Source: Marinilabilia sp046483585
Lineage (GTDB): Bacteria; Bacteroidota; Bacteroidia; Bacteroidales; Marinilabiliaceae
Length of the DNA stretch: 7,696 bases
Assembly (NCBI GenBank): GCA_046483585.1
Contig: JAWOCV010000104.1
Location: forward strand, 1-7,696
Reading direction: 5' to 3'
The notes under the pieces are model-generated. The model searched no databases. It saw only the letters and a list, made by a program, of their open reading frames with translations, and had not been told where the DNA came from. Shown in pieces: positions 6,009-7,696 of the stretch (the first letter of the stretch is position 1; each line of letters opens with the position of its first letter). A program made the position numbers and the translations under genes.

Positions 6009-6142
6009 TAATAGATTGTTAGATTTTTAGATTTAAGATGATTCATATGTTATTGGTAATCTGTGTTTTAATATAAACATTTTTTCAAATCTAAACAATT
6101 GAATAACAAATACTTCACTTAAAGATGCTTAACAGACTATGA
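6009..6142. repeat. Element C: degenerate third copy, abutting element B
   Basis: It begins TAATAGATTGTTAGATTTTT and ends near GCTTAACAGACTATGA. The left 30 bp match elements A and B well, but the right end has decayed: about 11 of 19 terminal positions match when inverted. It follows element B head to tail with no spacer, in the same orientation. Blocks such as TAATCTG and ACATTTTTT are shared with the interior of B. The remainder of the 420-bp gap, 6143-6180, is AT-rich with nothing recognisable. Confidence 0.65.
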
Positions 6143-6180
6143 TTTTTTTATTCAAACATATAAAAATTTCACCGGCCTGA

Positions 6181-6213
6181 GCGGGATAATTGAAAAAACA
6201 TTGGTTATCCGGC
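6181..6213 (-). terminator. Possible terminator of the rRNA methyltransferase gene
   Basis: Starting 1 nt after the stop codon on the minus strand, GCCGGATAA (6213-6205) can pair with TTATCCCGC (6189-6181) at eight of nine positions, leaving a 15-nt loop that contains TTTTTT. The U-run lies in the loop rather than after the stem, so this is not a standard intrinsic terminator, although its position is suggestive. Confidence 0.3.
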
Positions 6214-6214
6214 A

Positions 6215-7570
6215 TTAAATTTCCATTCTGATCCGCCACTCTTTGGGATACAGATTATTAAAGCGGGGGCCTACATTCTTCAAGAACCCCAGCGGAATTT
6301 TCCTAAAGGTGACCACAATAAAGCCCCCGGGCATGCCTGAAGGCACTGCAGGAACTTCCCCTTTCTGATAATGAAGAGCCTCGTTTTTACTCATTTCGAA
6401 AACGGGAAAATAATTATTGTATATCCAGCTCATGATCAGGGCATGATCGGGAACCATCTCTTTTCGTCCCATAGTCCCCAGGAGAATGCCATATTGCAAA
6501 ATGTTCAGTTGTTTTTGCAAAAGCAACAACATCCTTTCATGCTCCCGGGGAAAAGCCGTCCATTGCCCGTTTTCTTCCAGAAAAGAGAACCGGTCAGGCA
6601 GATCCGTCAACCGGCGGGCCTCTTCAGGAACTTTTGCCCTGTTTTTGGGCATTTTGGGGAATTTGGAACTTTGGGCCTTCTCGTTTTTTCGCAATAGTGC
6701 TATGAAAAATCCTTCACCTTTAACTTTATGCGGAAAAAATGCCAACGCGCTGCCCCCTCCTGCCGGGATTTTTTCAATGCCCCACTCATCAGGAACCTCA
6801 GGTGTGATCACTTCAGCACCATGCTCACGAATGAGCCACTCCAGATTCTCTTCATTCTCCGCCGGGTTGAACGTACAGGTGGAATAGACCAGCCATCCCC
6901 CTTTGTTGAGGGCTTCCCAGGCATCCTCCAGGATCCGGCGCTGACGCCATGCACAATGGGCCGCATTTTCTTCCGACCACTCCCGTCTGGCCGTGTCGCC
7001 TTTCCGGAACATTCCTTCTCCCGAACACGGAGCGTCCACCACCATCACATCAAAAAGTCCGGGCAAAGTGGAAAAAACTGAAGGATCGGACTGGCTCACC
7101 ACCACGTTGGGCGCCCCCCACTTGATGATGTTTTCCCGCAATATTCTGGCCCTTGAGCGAACCACCTCGTTGGTTACCAATACTCCTTCCCCATCCAGGA
7201 ATGAGGCGATCAGTGTAGCCTTTCCGCCGGGTGCCCCGCAGAGGTCAAGTATATTCAGATCCCTCCCGCTTTCTGCGGCAATGGTCTCCAGAATATGCCA
7301 CAACACCATACTGCTGGCTTCCTGAGGATAATATGCGCCGGCATGAAAAAGCGGATCAAGTGTGAACACGGGTTTTTCAGTAAAATAACGGCCATGTTCA
7401 CACCATGGTACGGTTTCGTATTCCCCATCGTTCCAACCCGGCTTCCGGGGATTCAAACGAACGGAAGTAAGGGGAGGTTTTCCGAGCTCCTCGGTGAAGG
7501 GCCTGAATTCATCCTCAGGAAGTTGTTCCTGCATTCGCCGTAAAAAGGAGAATGGTAGTGGTTGGTTCAT
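6215..7570 (-). CDS. rsmF: RsmF-type rRNA cytosine-C5 methyltransferase (NOL1/NOP2/Sun family)
   Basis: Enzymes of this family use S-adenosylmethionine to methylate carbon 5 of a cytosine in ribosomal RNA; E. coli RsmF acts on 16S C1407. The 451-residue product has an N-terminal substrate-binding part (about 1-80, with the usual TSVRLNPRK), the SAM-binding loop DLCGAPGGK (109-117), the catalytic motifs DAPCSGEGMF (179-188, Cys182) and STCTF (230-234, Cys232), and a C-terminal PUA-like part ending in PLGFLKNVGPRFNNLYPKEWRIR. This C-terminal part favours RsmF over RsmB. Length and both cysteines are as in active enzymes. The ATG at 7568-7570 gives MNQPLPFSFLRRM, a plausible start. The family is certain; the exact target base in this organism is inferred. 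Confidence 0.9.
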   Translation of the reverse strand: MNQPLPFSFLRRMQEQLPEDEFRPFTEELGKPPLTSVRLNPRKPGWNDGEYETVPWCEHGRYFTEKPVFTLDPLFHAGAYYPQEASSMVLWHILETIAAESGRDLNILDLCGAPGGKATLIASFLDGEGVLVTNEVVRSRARILRENIIKWGAPNVVVSQSDPSVFSTLPGLFDVMVVDAPCSGEGMFRKGDTARREWSEENAAHCAWRQRRILEDAWEALNKGGWLVYSTCTFNPAENEENLEWLIREHGAEVITPEVPDEWGIEKIPAGGGSALAFFPHKVKGEGFFIALLRKNEKAQSSKFPKMPKNRAKVPEEARRLTDLPDRFSFLEENGQWTAFPREHERMLLLLQKQLNILQYGILLGTMGRKEMVPDHALIMSWIYNNYFPVFEMSKNEALHYQKGEVPAVPSGMPGGFIVVTFRKIPLGFLKNVGPRFNNLYPKEWRIRMEI

Positions 7571-7598
7571 TATTTTTTTGAGATTTGTGACAAAGGAA

Positions 7599-7631
7599 CA
7601 AAAATAGGAAAAGTAGTGAATTAAATTTCAA
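7599..7631 (-). promoter_or_regulatory. Candidate promoter of the rRNA methyltransferase gene
   Basis: On the minus strand TTG (7629-7631) is followed after 22 nt by TATTTTTG (7599-7606), an exact TAnnTTTG, about 28 nt before the ATG. The TTG falls within the last codons of the upstream gene. This suggests that the methyltransferase can be transcribed on its own despite the short 50-bp gap. Confidence 0.45.
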
Positions 7632-7696
7632 CTATTTCATCTAATCCGTCCTGATCGTAATCATTCACCATAAACATTGGCCTGTTGTCGTTCCAG
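7621..7696 (-). CDS. C-terminal end of a gene with an FG-GAP/calcium-loop-like tail (partial)
   Basis: Only the last 24 codons are present; the gene continues past the right edge of the window. They read WNDNRPMFMVNDYDQDGLDE and then IVEI before a TAA stop. The D-Y-D-Q-D-G-L-D-E spacing is the metal-binding loop seen in FG-GAP/VCBS-type repeats and dockerin or EF-hand loops, usually in secreted or surface proteins. The strand is that of the downstream methyltransferase gene, 50 bp away. Too little is visible to name the product. Confidence 0.6.
   Translation of the reverse strand, partial: WNDNRPMFMVNDYDQDGLDEIVEI

Overview
The window most likely comes from a Bacteroidota (or close FCB-group) bacterium. 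Evidence: upstream regions carry sequences fitting the Bacteroidota promoter (TTG, 17-23 nt, TAnnTTTG) with no clear Shine-Dalgarno sites; a lipoprotein has acidic residues right after the lipid-anchored Cys, like the surface-export signal of that phylum; an outer-membrane barrel ends in Phe; and gaps hold short tandem and palindromic repeats. The species cannot be named from the sequence.

All recognisable genes lie on the minus strand, so they are transcribed from right to left. In that order: the last 24 codons of a gene with a calcium-loop/FG-GAP-like end (7621-7696); an RsmF-type rRNA cytosine-C5 methyltransferase (6215-7570); a lipoprotein of the endonuclease/exonuclease/phosphatase fold (4895-5794); the potassium uptake subunit TrkH (3251-4696); a FemA/FemB-like aminoacyltransferase (1891-3015); and an outer-membrane beta-barrel protein of unknown function (91-1401). 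Gaps of 50 to 489 bp separate most of them and each has a candidate promoter, so they look like independent units rather than one operon. Four of the five complete genes concern the envelope or cell surface, but no shared pathway is evident.

The gaps are the unusual part. Three copies of a ~135-bp element (4748-4883, 5873-6008, 6009-6142) share imperfect 20-nt terminal inverted repeats. The ends can pair in a plus-strand RNA, with changes that keep pairing between copies. Two copies in direct orientation bracket the lipoprotein gene, and their left ends may supply the -33 box of the next gene. The gap before the FemAB-like gene holds two adjacent hairpins (3083-3159) between direct repeats of a TTCCGGG-rich sequence. 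A heptamer array lies at the left edge (4-52), and a 19-bp exact repeat links the gap after the FemAB-like gene to its coding sequence.

No tRNA, rRNA, CRISPR array, transposase or integrase gene is visible.
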